From: Plenodomus lindquistii
Taxonomy: Eukaryota > Ascomycota > Dothideomycetes > Pleosporales > Leptosphaeriaceae
Direction: 5' to 3'
Length of the DNA: 64,000 bases
NCBI GenBank assembly: GCA_025504975.1
Contig: JANUWI010000002.1
Coordinates: forward strand, 2,046,001 to 2,110,000
Shown here in pieces: positions 37,008 through 49,500 of this stretch. The notes beneath the pieces are model-generated. The model was not told where the DNA came from. It was given only the letters and a program-made list of their open reading frames with translations, and did not search any database. The position numbers and the translations under genes are program-made. The number at the start of each line of letters is the position of its first letter. Position 1 is the first letter of the stretch.

Positions 37008-37194
37008 TGTCAGATGCACGGTACTATTGAAAGTGCACGAATATTGATGAATTTGATGAGGGTTGAGATCATTGATTGTGTCTTCTCCGAGCGTTGCTCA
37101 GGAGGCTAGTTTTGTCGCGTCGGCTACAGGGTGCGCTAGCGCACCCTGTGCCCCGCTTATCTACTGGCTCTAGAATAACTCCGTCAATCTGACA
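37008..37194 (-). repeat. 5' LTR of the intact Copia
   Basis: 187 bp, TGTCAGAT...ATCTGACA inverted ends. It appears identical to the other LTR. It should carry the promoter for the minus-strand transcript. Confidence 0.96.
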
Positions 37195-37237
37195 ACTACT
37201 AATATTAAATAGTTTAATTTACTATAACTAGAGAGTG

Positions 37238-37419
37238 TATTATACGTATATAGTACTTAGCTAATACTATATCTATTTAATTTTAGAATTTTCTATAAAG
37301 CTTCTCTACTTCTATTTATATAATTCTATGTAGTAAGGGTATATATAGTATAATATCTTTTTAGCTAGTAATATAATAATCTATTTTCTAATTATTTCTA
37401 AGTACCTATTTCTATAATA
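37238..37419 (+). repeat. 3' LTR of Copia D
   Basis: 182 bp. It is preceded by CTAGAGAGTG, a short purine tract that is the probable polypurine tract. It lies 38 bp beyond the target duplication of the nested intact Copia (37195-37199). Confidence 0.88.
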
Positions 37420-37574
37420 TTTATTAAAATTACTAAGCTAGTTATAGTTTTTTACTATATACTTTATAGAGTTACTATTATAGTACTAAAACTTATTAGA
37501 GTTACTAAACTAGTTATAGCTATAGCTATATACTCTATAGAGTTATAGTTATAAATAATATTAATATTATTAGT
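37420..37574. repeat. Tandem ~70-bp repeat flanking Copia D
   Basis: Two degenerate copies of a unit containing CTAGTTATAG and a TACTATATACT/ATATACTCTATAGAG core follow D; a third precedes it at about 25,480-25,545. D therefore inserted into a small tandem array. Confidence 0.6.
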
Positions 37575-37963
37575 AAAAGTATAACAATATTTATAGATAT
37601 AATAGTAGCTATATTTATATATCTATAAACTAGTAGAAAAGATAATACTATAATATTTTATAGATATAATAGTAGCTATATTTATATATCTATAAATTAG
37701 TAAAAAGAATAATACTATAACGTTTTATAAATATAATAGTAGCTATATTTATATACTTATAAACTAGTAGAGAGAATAATACTATAACGTTTTATAAATA
37801 TAATAGTAGCTATATTTATATATCTATAAACTAGTAAAAAGAATAACACTATAACGCTTTATAGATATAATAGTAGCTATATTTATATACCTATAAACTA
37901 AAAAAGAAAATAATACTATAACGTTTTATAAATATAATAGTAGCTATATTTATATACATACTA
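37575..37963. repeat. 67-bp minisatellite, about six copies
   Basis: The landmark ATAATACTATAA recurs at 37642, 37709, 37776, 37843 (as ATAACACTATAA) and 37910, exactly 67 bp apart, with ATAATAGTAGCTATATTTAT in each unit. Partial units lie at both ends. Confidence 0.92.
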
Positions 37964-38019
37964 AATAGTATTAGTTTTTTAAATAGTAAAAGTAAAAACT
38001 ATTTTTTACTTTTAATAAT

Positions 38020-38810
38020 TTTTAATATAATACCTTTAGACGCTTTTATAATAAAGTATCTAAAGTAGTTATATTAAATAGAAGTATAACAGTATTAGAA
38101 GTAGTTATATTAAAAATAGCTTTAACTATTATTATTACTAGTTTTTAATTATTTTTAATATAAGTACTTTAAATACCTCTATAATAAAGTATTTAAAGTA
38201 GTTATATTAAAAAAGGCTATAGAAGTATTTAAAGTAGTTATATTAAAAAGAGTTATAGAGGTATCTAAAGTAGTTATATTAAAAATACCTTTTACTATTA
38301 TTATTACTAGTTTTAGAATAATTTTTAATATTACTACTTCTAGTACCTCTACGCTTATTATTATTATAGAGGTATTATAAGTAGTTATATTAAAAATAGC
38401 TTTAATAATTATTATTACTAGTTTTTAATAATTTTTAATATTACTACTTCTAATACCTCTAAGCTTATTATTATTATAGAGGTACTAGAAGTAGTAATAT
38501 TAAAAATAGCTTTAACTAGGTTTTAATAATCTTTAATATTACTACTTCTAATACTTTTAAGCTTATTATTATTATAGAGGTGCTAGAAGTAGTAATATTA
38601 ATAATAGTTTTAACTAGTTTTTAATAATCTTTAATATTATTTATTCTAGCACTTTTACGCTTATTATTATTATAGAGGTATTAGAAGTAGTTATATTAAA
38701 AAGAGTTATAAAAGTACTAGAAGTAGTTATATTAAAAATTATTAAAAGTACTAGAAGTAGTTATATTAAAAATTATTTTAACTATTTTTATTATAGATAT
38801 TTAATGTAAC
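38020..38810. repeat. Hairpin-forming tandem repeats
   Basis: Degenerate units of roughly 100-115 bp contain ACTACTTCTA...TAGAAGTAGT inverted arms around a TTATTATTATTATAGAGGT core. Each unit can fold on itself. Copies are clearest at 38,330, 38,440, 38,548 and 38,640. Confidence 0.8.
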
Positions 38811-39534
38811 TATTTTAAACGTTTTTATAATAATATTATTAGAATTTATAAATTATACATTATATTTTTACTATATTATAAAGTAATCTACTAGAAAATA
38901 GCCTAGAATAATACTTCTATACTTTTATTATTAAAGTAGTTATATTCTAGAAAAAAAAAGTTAAAATAGCTATCTAGCTAATACTAATATAATATAACTA
39001 TTATATCTTTAATAATTATATATAGAGTATATAGAGAGTTTAATACTAGTATAGTTTATAGTATATTTACTATAGTTAGATATAAATATATACTTTTATA
39101 AACTCTATTTATTATTATTAAAAATAGACCCTACGCTAATATATACTTTCTTTTTAAAAAGCTTATAAAGTTAAATTATAAGCTTATCTAGTAGTTTACT
39201 ATTAACTAAATTCTATAGCGTAGTTACTAGTAAATAGTAGTATAAAAAACACGTATACTTAAAAAGTATATTAGAAACTACTTTAATATAGTATATAGTA
39301 GTATTTAATACTATAGTTATAAACTAATTTTAGTATTTATATAAGTTTTAATATTTATTAGTAATATAGACTTTAAAGTTTAAAATACTATAAAAGGTTA
39401 TAGTATACTAGATTAAACTAGCTATAGTAATAGATAATTCTAGGTATTATTATTATAGTAATAGTAGTAGTATATAAAAAAGGTAGATTTTATTTATACT
39501 AATTTATAAAATATAAAAATATTTCTACTATAAC
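38811..39534. other. AT-rich unassigned DNA
   Basis: No gene or recognised element; stop codons occur in all frames. A few longer GC-containing words near 39,130-39,260 suggest a RIP-mutated fragment I cannot place. Confidence 0.4.
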
Positions 39535-39740
39535 TAATTAGTAACTCTAGAGCTAATAGCTAACTCTAAAGCTAATTAATACCTCTAGTAAATTAACTCT
39601 AGATAACTCTAGAGCTAATTAATAACTCTAGGTAGCTTTAGATAACTCTAGAGCTAATTAATAGCTTAAAAAAACTAGTTTTAGATAACTCTAGAGCTAA
39701 TTAATAACTCTAGAAAAGTCTAGATAACTTTAGAGTTTAC
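39535..39740. repeat. CTCTAGAGCTAATTAATA-type minisatellite
   Basis: About eight loosely spaced copies of AACTCTAGAGCTAATTAATA sit directly beside the left end of Gypsy B. The same unit is found at 14,150-14,245, 24,352-24,420 and (inverted) 58,490-58,551. Confidence 0.8.
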
Positions 39741-39748
39741 TTATTTAT

Positions 39749-40165
39749 TATAACGGCTTAAAAATATAAAGTGCTAAAAAGTATTTAAATTAGTTTAAAA
39801 GTATATAGAAATACGCGTAAATTAAAAAGCTAATTAAATTATATTTTTATAGGCTTTATATAAAAGGATAAGAAAATTATACCTCTATAGTTCTATTAAA
39901 AAAGCAAGCTATATAGAGTAGAACTTAGTAGTAGTTCTAGGCCTTTATAGAGTTTTTTTTTTTCCTCTACTATATTAGCACGTAGGTAATAGTAGAGTAG
40001 AGATTTTTATAGAATCTAGACTAGGTATAGTATAGAGGTAGTTTAGGTAGAGGTTAGTATAGTCTTCTATCTTTAATAAGTTTATATAGAGAAAGATAGA
40101 AGTAGTTTATAAAAAGGCTTCTATAGCTAAAGATTATTATTATAATAGAATATAGCTTTATTACA
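39749..40165 (-). repeat. 3' LTR of Gypsy B
   Basis: 417 bp, in reverse orientation to the LTRs of element A. Confidence 0.9.
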
Positions 40166-43100
40166 TTACCCTCTACTTTAAATTAGATAGTTTTATATCT
40201 AAATATCCTCTATATAACCTCTATATAAAATCTATTCTAGAATTATTATTTTATTAAAATAAATATAACTTTTTATTTACTATTTAATAATAATTATTAT
40301 AATAACTACTAAATCTAGTAGTTACTCTAGTAGAATATAATAATTTTTAAAATATTATAATTTTTTTTATTTTTTATACTTTATACTTTTATTATATATA
40401 CTTTATTACTACTTATTATTACTTTTAATACTAACGCTAAATAGCTTTTATAAAAATATTTATTTCTATACCTCTAAATATATACTTTTTAGCCTATTAG
40501 GTTTTTTACTTACGCTCTATCTAGGCCTAGTTTTATAGTAAATTTAACTTTATATATTTATTTAAATTAGTAGGCTTAAAAAAGTATACTTATTATATAC
40601 TTCTAAATAAAAAGTATAAACTAGTAAGTAGCTATCTTTTTTTACTAGCTTAGAGTTTTTTTTAACTTTTTTAGGTATTTATATATATAGAACTAGAATA
40701 TAACTAAATTATAGTAGTATTTTATAATTTTAAAAGCTTTACTATGTAGGCTGTACTAGGTAATAAAAATAAAATAAAAAAGTTTAAAACTAAACTAGTA
40801 GATATAAAAACTATAGCTAGCTTAGCTATAAAAATATTAGCTTTTATAGTATAAATAGTAACTATATAGATTACTAGCTTTAGTATAACTAATATAATAC
40901 TAGTAAACTACTATATATAATAGAAAAAGTTTTAAAGTCTATATAAAAAAGTTTTAGATTTACATTAAAAAAATATAGCTTTTTTAGAAGAATATAGTAG
41001 CTTTAGCTGCTACTTTTTCTAAAAAAGCTCTAGGTTTTTCTAGTAGTAAAAAGAAATATAGGCCTAGTTATAAGCCTAATAGAAAGTTTTTAAAGTATAA
41101 AGGCGCTAAAAACTTTAAATTAAATAAAGTATATAATGCTTTTAATAGTAATATAGAAGTTAAAAGGTTATAGTAGTAGATAAATAGGTTTTAAAAAGCT
41201 TTTATATTTATTTATAATAGTTAGTTTACTAAGCTAAAAGTTTTATTAGTAAAAGCTATATACTAGTTTTATATATTAGCTATAATTTATATATATTAAT
41301 AATAGAAAAACTATTAAATTTATAAAATATAATTATTTACTAACTATAATATATTTTCTACTTTTTTTTTTATACCTAAAGCTATCTATATAGTATCTAG
41401 AGAGGTTCTAGATAATTAGAATACTTTTAGTAAAAGTTTTATATTTTATAGAAAAAATCTATAAAATTAGACTCTAGATACTAGATTAGATCTAGATTAT
41501 ATTTTATCTAGCTAGCTTTATATTTTAGCTTATTTTAAATAAGCTTACTAGTAAAAAACTTTTTAACTTTTTATTTTTTTATACTTTATATAGAGGTAGC
41601 TAGTAGCTTTAAAGCTTTTTATTCTAGTAAAAAGTTATTAAAATTTTTATAGAGAATATTAGAGGCGAACACGTTATATATTTTAGAGCTTAGAGAGAGT
41701 TTAAATTTATAGAAATACTTAACCTATTTAAAAACTTTAAAAGAACTTTTCTATAGTTTAGATAACTTTTAGCTAGCTTTTATAGTTATTAGATTAGTAG
41801 TAAAAAAATAGACTTTATTTCTAATTTTTTTATTAATAGAATATTAATAAGTATTAATAGTAGAATATATTTAGTTTTATATTTTTTTTATATTTTCTTT
41901 AGTTTATTTCTAAATATTATATATTTAAATAGCTAGATTATAAACTTTCTAGTAGTTAAATTTTTTAATAGAATTAGCTATTTTTAAATAGTACTAGTTC
42001 TAGCTCTATTAGAGTTTAAAACTATATAAAAGCTAGTATAGAGCTATTTCTATTAACACATATAAAAATATTATCTAGGCTTAGTCTATAAATAAAAAAA
42101 GTTTACTTTAGTTATTCTAGTAGTATATTATAAATAGCTATAAATATTAGTTAATATATTTATTTATAATTTTAGTTTAGCTATTAGTTTATTTATAATA
42201 GGTAGTAGAGAGTTATATTTTAATATTTATAATTTAATAAAATTTAAACTAAAATTAAAAAATAAACTAGGCGCTATAGTTAAAAATAATACTTTTAAAA
42301 GTATATATAAACTAGTATACCTATTATATAAATAGTTAAATAAAGCTTTAGATATTTATTATTTTATAGTATAGTATTATAATTATTTATTTAAAAAGTT
42401 AATTAATAATTACTAGAATCTAATTATAGCTGTATTAGTTTTTAGTAAAAAATTTAACATCTATTATAAAATATTATATAAATTTCTCTAAAATTAGTAA
42501 AAAGTAGAAAAACTTTTATATTTAGATTTATTTTAAATAAAATTTTTAGTAGGTAATATAGTTACGCACGTACTATTTATAAATAGTTTCTATTTCTTTT
42601 TAGTAGTATTATTAGGTAAGTAACTAGTAAGTTTTTATAGTACTAGAATAAACTATTAATACTTAATTATATATTTTTTTAATAAGTTATATATAGAGTA
42701 GAGAGTCTAAAGAAATATAAAAATAGTCTCTATAAAAAAAAAGTTTATTATCTATCTAATACTAAAAAAGTAGTAAAAAGTATTTTTTTTTAAAAGACTA
42801 TTAGTTTTTTTTAATAAAGCTTCTATTAGTTCTAAAATATCTAGTAATATTTTTAGAGTTAGTTAAAAAAAATAATAGTTATTTATAGAGAGAAGTCTAG
42901 GTATTACTATACTAGTTTAGAGTTAATATAGCTATATAGCCTAGTAAAGTTAAAAAAAACTAAAAAGTAATTATTTTACTAGGCTACTTTAAAATCCTTT
43001 ATATTTTATTTTTAGTAACTAAAAATATCTATATGTTTATTACTTTTACCTAAAATATATTTAATTTAGAAGTTAAAAAAAGCTATAAACTTAGCCTAAT

Positions 43101-46100
43101 TAGTTTATTATTAATTTAAAACTTTTATATTTATAAAGTACTCTAAAAATTAATAATTAGTATATATTTATACTTAGTACTAAACTAAAATTAATTTAGC
43201 TTTCTATTTTTTAAAGGTAGTAATAATAGTAAATAGTGTTTTATTATATATTTTTTAATTAAACTCTACTCTAGTAAGTATTTTACTATAGAAGGCTATA
43301 GAGTACTATTTACTATCTAGGTATTTTTAAAATATAATTCTAGCTACTACTTAATCTAAAACGTTAGTTTCTAGTTTTATATTATAATTAGAATTAAATT
43401 AGTATAGAACTAGAATTCTTAAAAGTAAAGACTTTAGTTTTTTAAAGCTATTTTAGTAATCTTTAGTCTATATAAATAGAGTTAAAAAACTCTATAAAGC
43501 TATTATTAGTTTAGCTACTTATAAAAATTTAGAGAAAAATTATTTATAAAATCTAGTAAACTTTAGAAAAGATTTAATATTTATTATAGTAGTAGGTTAG
43601 ACCTAGTTATAAAGTACTTTTATTTTTTCTAGATCTACCTCTATTTTTTTATTAGTTAGAATATATTCTAAATATTTAATTTAAATAATATAGAATTTAC
43701 TTTTTTTTATAGCTACTTATAGTTCTATTTTTTATAGTCTTTCTAGAATAAGTTTAACGTACTTTTAGTAGCTCTAAATATTTTTAAAGTAGATAAAAAT
43801 ATTATCTAAATAGGTAATATAAAAATAATCTAAATAATCTAAAAATATATTATTTATATATTTTTAATAGGTAGATAGGCTATTATAGAGGCTAAAAACA
43901 AGTACTTTATATTTATATAATCTATAGTAGGTATAGAAAGTAGTATATTTTTTAAACTCTAGATCTATATAGATTTTATTAAAAGCTATTTAAATATTAA
44001 ATTTAGTAAAAATCTTAGGTTTATTTAGATAGATTAGTAAGTTATCTATTTTTAGAATTAGGTAAGCATTTTTTTAGGTAAGCTAGTTAAATTTATAGTA
44101 GTTAATATAGATATAAAGTAACTTATTAGGTTTATAAATATAAAGAATAGAAAAAATACAAAAGCTGTAACTAGTCTCTATAAATCTCTTTTATAAGTTT
44201 TTCTAGATGTACTTTTTAATAGCTTTTAAGTCCTTAGTGTTTTATTTATATAAAAAGCTAAAATTATTAAATAGAAATTAATTTAGAATAATTTTATAGT
44301 TATATAGTTAGTATTCTAGTAGTTTTTCTACTACTAATAAACTAAATATATTCTAATACTACTAGTAGTATAAAAAAAGTTAGTTCTAGATTAAATAGTT
44401 ATTTTTTTAAACATTTTCTCTATTATAGTTTTTAAAAATCTAGTTAATTTTATATAGACTAGTAGTAAAAAATTTATTTTTTTATTTATTTATATTAAAA
44501 TAGAAAGTATTAGTAGAAATAATAGTAATTTAGAGACTAGAAAAATTTTTAAAAAGCTTTTAAAGCAGGTCTAGTTTTTATATCTCTAGAGAAATATTCT
44601 AGTATTATAAAGCTTTAAAAAATTTTTAAATATAATTAATTAAAAGGTATAGAATACTAGTTTTCTAATATATCTTTTTTTTCTATAAAGTATTTTATTT
44701 TTAAATATTAAAAGTAACGTGCTTTTTTAGTATTCTTTAATAAAGTTATATAAAAATTAAAAAAGTAAAAATATAGATTTTAAAGTAAATAGTAAAGTAC
44801 TATAACTAGAACCTATCTATATCTAGTAGAATTTTAAACTTTTTTAACTATTATATTCTAATAATTATATTCTAGGCTTCTAGATCTAGTATAATAAATA
44901 AATAGTTTAGAATCTTTTATCTATATATAATTATATAGAGATAGATATATTCTATAACTAGTAAAAAAATTTAGTTTTTAAACTTTTTAACTATTACTAG
45001 ATAGAGTAGTTTTTAGACTTTAGTTTAAACTAAAGAAAATAAAACAAAAATAATACGTAAATTTTAAAAAAAAAAATTTTAGGCGCTAGTATTAATAAGT
45101 AATAGTAGTTTTATACCTACGCCTAGATTATATAAAATAGTAGATATAAAAAAATAGAAACTTTAAAATAGTTTTAAAAGATTAAAATTTAATAGATTAT
45201 ATTTTTACTTTAATTCTAAGTAGTATAATACTTTTAGAACTACTTATTTTTTATTTAATTTTTTTTTAGGTCTAGTACTTTAGTAGTATTATAATATTAG
45301 TTAAAGTAATTTTTAATTATAATTTTTTTAATTTATAGTAATAGATATTTATTAGCGTAGTATTCTAGTTTACTATAGTTATAGTAGTTATCTAGTACTT
45401 TTTTAGAAACTAAAGTAGCTATTACTTACTATAGAGGTACTATAGTAAATTATAGAAAGGTTTAGAGAGCTATATATAGTACTATATTTTCTAAAATCTT
45501 TTTTTAAAAAGTATTTAAACTAGATTATACTATAGTTCTAGCTTAGAATTTAGTAGTACTATTATAAATAAAGTTCTAATAATAATTTTTTTTTAAATAA
45601 GGTTTTTTTTAATATTAAAAATAGTAAAATACTTTATTATATCTAGAAAAAAGTTAATCTAGGTATATTTAAACCTTTAACTAAAAATATATAGGCTAGA
45701 AATTATTTTTATCTATATATAGTAAATCTATTCTAAATATAGTACGCGTTTTTTTATAGTATAGCTTAAAAAATATACTTTAAAAGTAAAAAAAATTTTA
45801 TTTCTTTTTATATATAGTTAGTTAAAGGTATTACGTACTTTAGCTTATTTATTATTTATAATAAAGTATTTATTAAGTATAGCTATTATAGCTTCTATAG
45901 AGAAAAAGTAGTTAATTTTATTATTAAATAGGTATTAAAGTTTAAAATACTTTTTAGCTAGATAAAAAATACTACTCTAAACTAGTACTATATAAGCACG
46001 TTTAGAATAGTAGTAATTACTATTAATTTTAAATTAATCTAGTATTAAAGCTTTTTATTATCTATAGATAGAGTTTTTTTTATTTAATAGTTTAGAAATA

Positions 46101-46130
46101 GAAAAAGTACGCTCTAATAAATATAGCTTT

Positions 46131-46547
46131 TATTACAGCTTAAGAATATAAAGTACTAAAAGGCGTCTAAATTAGTTTAAAAGCATATAGAAGTGCGCGT
46201 AGATTAAAACGCTAAATAAATTATATTTTTATAGGCTTTATATAAAAGGATAAGAAAATTATACCTCTATAGTTCTATTAAAAAAGCAAGCTATATAGAG
46301 TAGAACTTAGTAGTAGTTCTAGACCTTTATAGAGTTTTTTTCTTTCCTCTACTATATTAGCACGTAGGTAATAGTAGAGTAGAGATTTTTATAGAATCTA
46401 GACTAGGTATAGTATAGAGGTAGTTTAGGTAGAGGTTAGTATAGTTTTCTATCTTTAATAAGTTTATATAGAGAAAAATAGAAGTAGCTTATAAAAAGTT
46501 TTCTATAGCTAAAGATTATTATTATAATAGAATATAGCTTTATTACA
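46131..46547 (-). repeat. 3' LTR of Gypsy C
   Basis: 417 bp, followed at 46,548 by the complement of the polypurine tract. Confidence 0.9.
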
Positions 46548-49500
46548 TTACCCTTTACTTTAAATTAGATAGTTCTATATCTAAGTATCTTCTATATAAC
46601 CATTATATAGAGTCTATTCTAGAATTATTATTTTATTAAAGTAAATATAACTTTCTATTTACTATTTATTAATAATTATTATAATAACTACTAAATCTAG
46701 TAGTTACTCTAGTAGAATATAATAATTTTTTAAGTATTATAATTTTTTTTTATTTTTTATACTCTATACTTTTATTATACGTACTCTATTACTACTTATT
46801 ATTACTTCTAATACTAACGCTAAATAGCTTTTATAAAAATGCCTATTTCTATACTTTTAAGTGTATATTTTTTAGTCTATTAGATTTTTTACTTGCGCTC
46901 TATTTAGGCCTAGTTTTATAGTAAATTTAACTTTATATATTTATTTAAATTAGTAGGTTTAAAAAAGTGTGCTTATTATATACTTCTAAATAAAAAATAT
47001 AAACTAGTAAGTAACTATTCTTTTCTACTAGTTTAGAGCTTTTTCTAACCTTTTTAGGTGCCTATATATATAGAACTAGAATATAACTAAATTATAGTAG
47101 CGCTTTATAATTTTAAAGGCTTTACTATACAGGCTATACTAGCTAATAAAAATAAAATAAAAAAGTTTAAAGCTAAACTAGTAGATATAAAAGCTGTAGC
47201 TAGCTTAGCTATAAAAATATTAGCTTTTATAGTATAAATAGTAACTATATAGATTACTAGCTTTAGTATAACTAATATAATACTAGTAAGCTACTATATA
47301 TAATAGATAAAGCTTTAGAGCCTATATAAAAAGGTTTTAGACTTACGCTAGAAAATATAGCTTCTCTAGAAAAACGTAGTAGCTTTAGCTACTGCTTTTT
47401 CTAAAAAAGCTCTAGATTTTTCTAGTAGTAAAAAAAAACGTAGGCCTGTTTATAGGTCTAATAGAAACTTTTTAAAGTATAAAAGCGCTAAAAACTCTAA
47501 ATTAAATAAAATACGTAACACCTCTAATAGTAAAATAGAAGTTAAAAGGTTATAATAGTAAATAAGTAAGTTTTAAAAAGCTTTTATATCTATTTATAAT
47601 AGTTAGTTTACTAGGCTAAAGGTTTTATTAGTAAAGGCTATATACTAGTTTTATATATTAGCTGTAATTTTTATATATTAATAATAGAAAAACTATTAGA
47701 CTTATAAAATATAATTATTTACTAACTATAATATATTCTTTATTTTTTTTTCTATACCTAAAGCTATCTATATAGTGCCTAAAGAGGTTCTAGACAATTA
47801 AAATACTTCTAGTAGAAGTTTTATAGTTTATAAAAAAAGCTTATAAAGTTAGAGGCTAGATACTAGATTAGATCTAGATTATATTCTACCTAGCTAGCTC
47901 TATATTTTAGCTTATTTTAGGTAAGCTTACTAGTAAAAATTTCTTTAACTTTTTATTTTTTTACGCTTTATATAGAGGTAGCTAGCAGCTTTAGAGCCTT
48001 TTATTCTAGTAGAAAATTATTAGAATTTTTATAAAAAACGTTAGATACAAATATATTATATATTTTAGAGCCTAAAAAGAGCTTAAATCTATAGAAATAC
48101 CTAATTTATTTAAAAACTTTAAAAGAACCTTTCTATAGTTTAAATAACTTTTAGCTAGGTTTTATAGTCGCTAGATTAGTAGTAGAGAAATAGACTTTAT
48201 CTCTAATTCTCTAGTTAATAGAATATTAGTAGGCGTTAATAGTAGAATATATTTAGTTTTATATTTTTTCTATATTTTTTTTAGCTTATTTCTAAACGTT
48301 ATGTATTTAAGTAGCTAGATTATAAGCCTTCTAGTAGTTAAGTTTCTTAATAGAATTAGCTACTTTTAAGTAGTACTAGTTCTAGCTCTATTAGAGTTTA
48401 AAATTATATAGAAGCTAGTATAGGGCTATTTCTATTAACGCGTGTAGAAGTATTATCTAGATTTAGTCTATAAATATAAAAAGTTTACTCTAGTTATTCT
48501 AGTAGTATATTATAAATAGCTATAAGCATTAGTTAATATATTTATTTATAATTTTAGTTTAGCTATTAGTTTATTTATAATAGATAGTAAAAAGTTATAT
48601 TTTAGCACCTATAATCTAGTAGAATTTAAACTAGAATTAGAAAATAAACTAGGCTTTATAGTTAGAGATAATACTTTTAGAAGTATATCTAAACTAATAT
48701 ACCTATTATATAAATAGTTAAGTAAAGCTTTAGACGTCTATTATTTTATAATATAGTATTATAATTACTTACTTAGAAAGTTAATTAATAATTACTAGAA
48801 TCTAATTATAGCTATATTAGTTTTTAGAGAAAGATTTAAAGTCTATTATAAAATATTATATAGGTTTCTCTAGAATTAGTAAAAAGTAAAAAAACCTTTA
48901 AATTTAGATTTATTTTAGATAGAATTTTTAGTAGGTAACGTAGTTACGCACGTAACATTTATAAATAGCTTCTATTCTTTTTTAGTAGTATTATTATATA
49001 AATAACTAGTAAGTTTTTATAGTACTAGAATAAACTATTAATACTTAATTATATACTTTTTTAATAAGTTATATATAAAATAGAGAGTCTAGAGAAATAT
49101 AAAAGCAGTTACTATAGAAAAAAAGTCTATTATCTATCTAATACTAGAAAGGTAGTAAAAAGCATTTTTTTTTAAAAAACTATTAGTTTTTCTTTAACAG
49201 AGCTTCTATTAGTTCTAAAGAATCTAGTAATATTATTAGAGTTAGTTAAAAAGAAGTAATAGTTATTTATAGAGAGGACTCTAGATATTACTTTACTAGT
49301 CTAGAGTTAATATAGCTATATAGCCTAGCTAGGTTAAAAAAAACTAAAAAGTAATTATTTTACTAGGCTACTTTAAAATCCTTTATATTTTATTTTTATT
49401 AACTAAAAATGTCTACGCGTTTATTGTTTTTATCTAGAGTATATTTAATTTAAAAGTTAAAAAAGGCTATAAGTTTAGCCTAGTTAGTTTATTATTAATT

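Larger units (their letters stand above)
32006..37194 (-). mobile_element. Intact Copia-type LTR retrotransposon, free of RIP
   Basis: A 5,189-bp element on the minus strand with LTRs that look identical over 187 bp and a perfect 5-bp target duplication actac (32001-32005 and 37195-37199). It sits near the 3' end of the RIP-mutated Copia D, 38 bp before D's 3' LTR. Composition is normal and both coding parts are open. All catalytic motifs for protease, integrase, reverse transcriptase and RNase H are present, so it is likely to be autonomous. Identical LTRs and lack of RIP mean a very recent insertion. Copy E at 58,552 is a RIP-mutated member of the same family. Confidence 0.97.
25546..37419 (+). 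mobile_element. Copia-type LTR retrotransposon D, RIP-mutated, split by an intact Copia
   Basis: LTRs of 182 bp (25546-25727 and 37238-37419) have tattata...tataata ends, the RIP form of TGTTATA...TATAACA. They are flanked by a perfect 5-bp duplication, tttat (25541-25545 and 37420-37424). Without the nested element the length is about 6,680 bp. Readable relics are a protease-like LDNGGAF text near 26,968, integrase, then reverse transcriptase with FYVDD at 29,837-29,851 (now FYINN), and RNase H ending near 30,835 (MLADRLTKNL-like). Integrase before RT defines Ty1/copia. About 1.2 kb of non-coding DNA lies between the end of pol and the 3' LTR, unusually long for Copia. Confidence 0.88.

Noticed and set aside
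32006..37194. Plus-strand open frames inside the intact Copia
   Set aside because: They are antisense shadows of gag and pol with no independent support.
37575..37963. CRISPR-like array
   Set aside because: The spacing is regular, but the whole 67-bp unit is repeated with no unique spacers, and the organism is a fungus.
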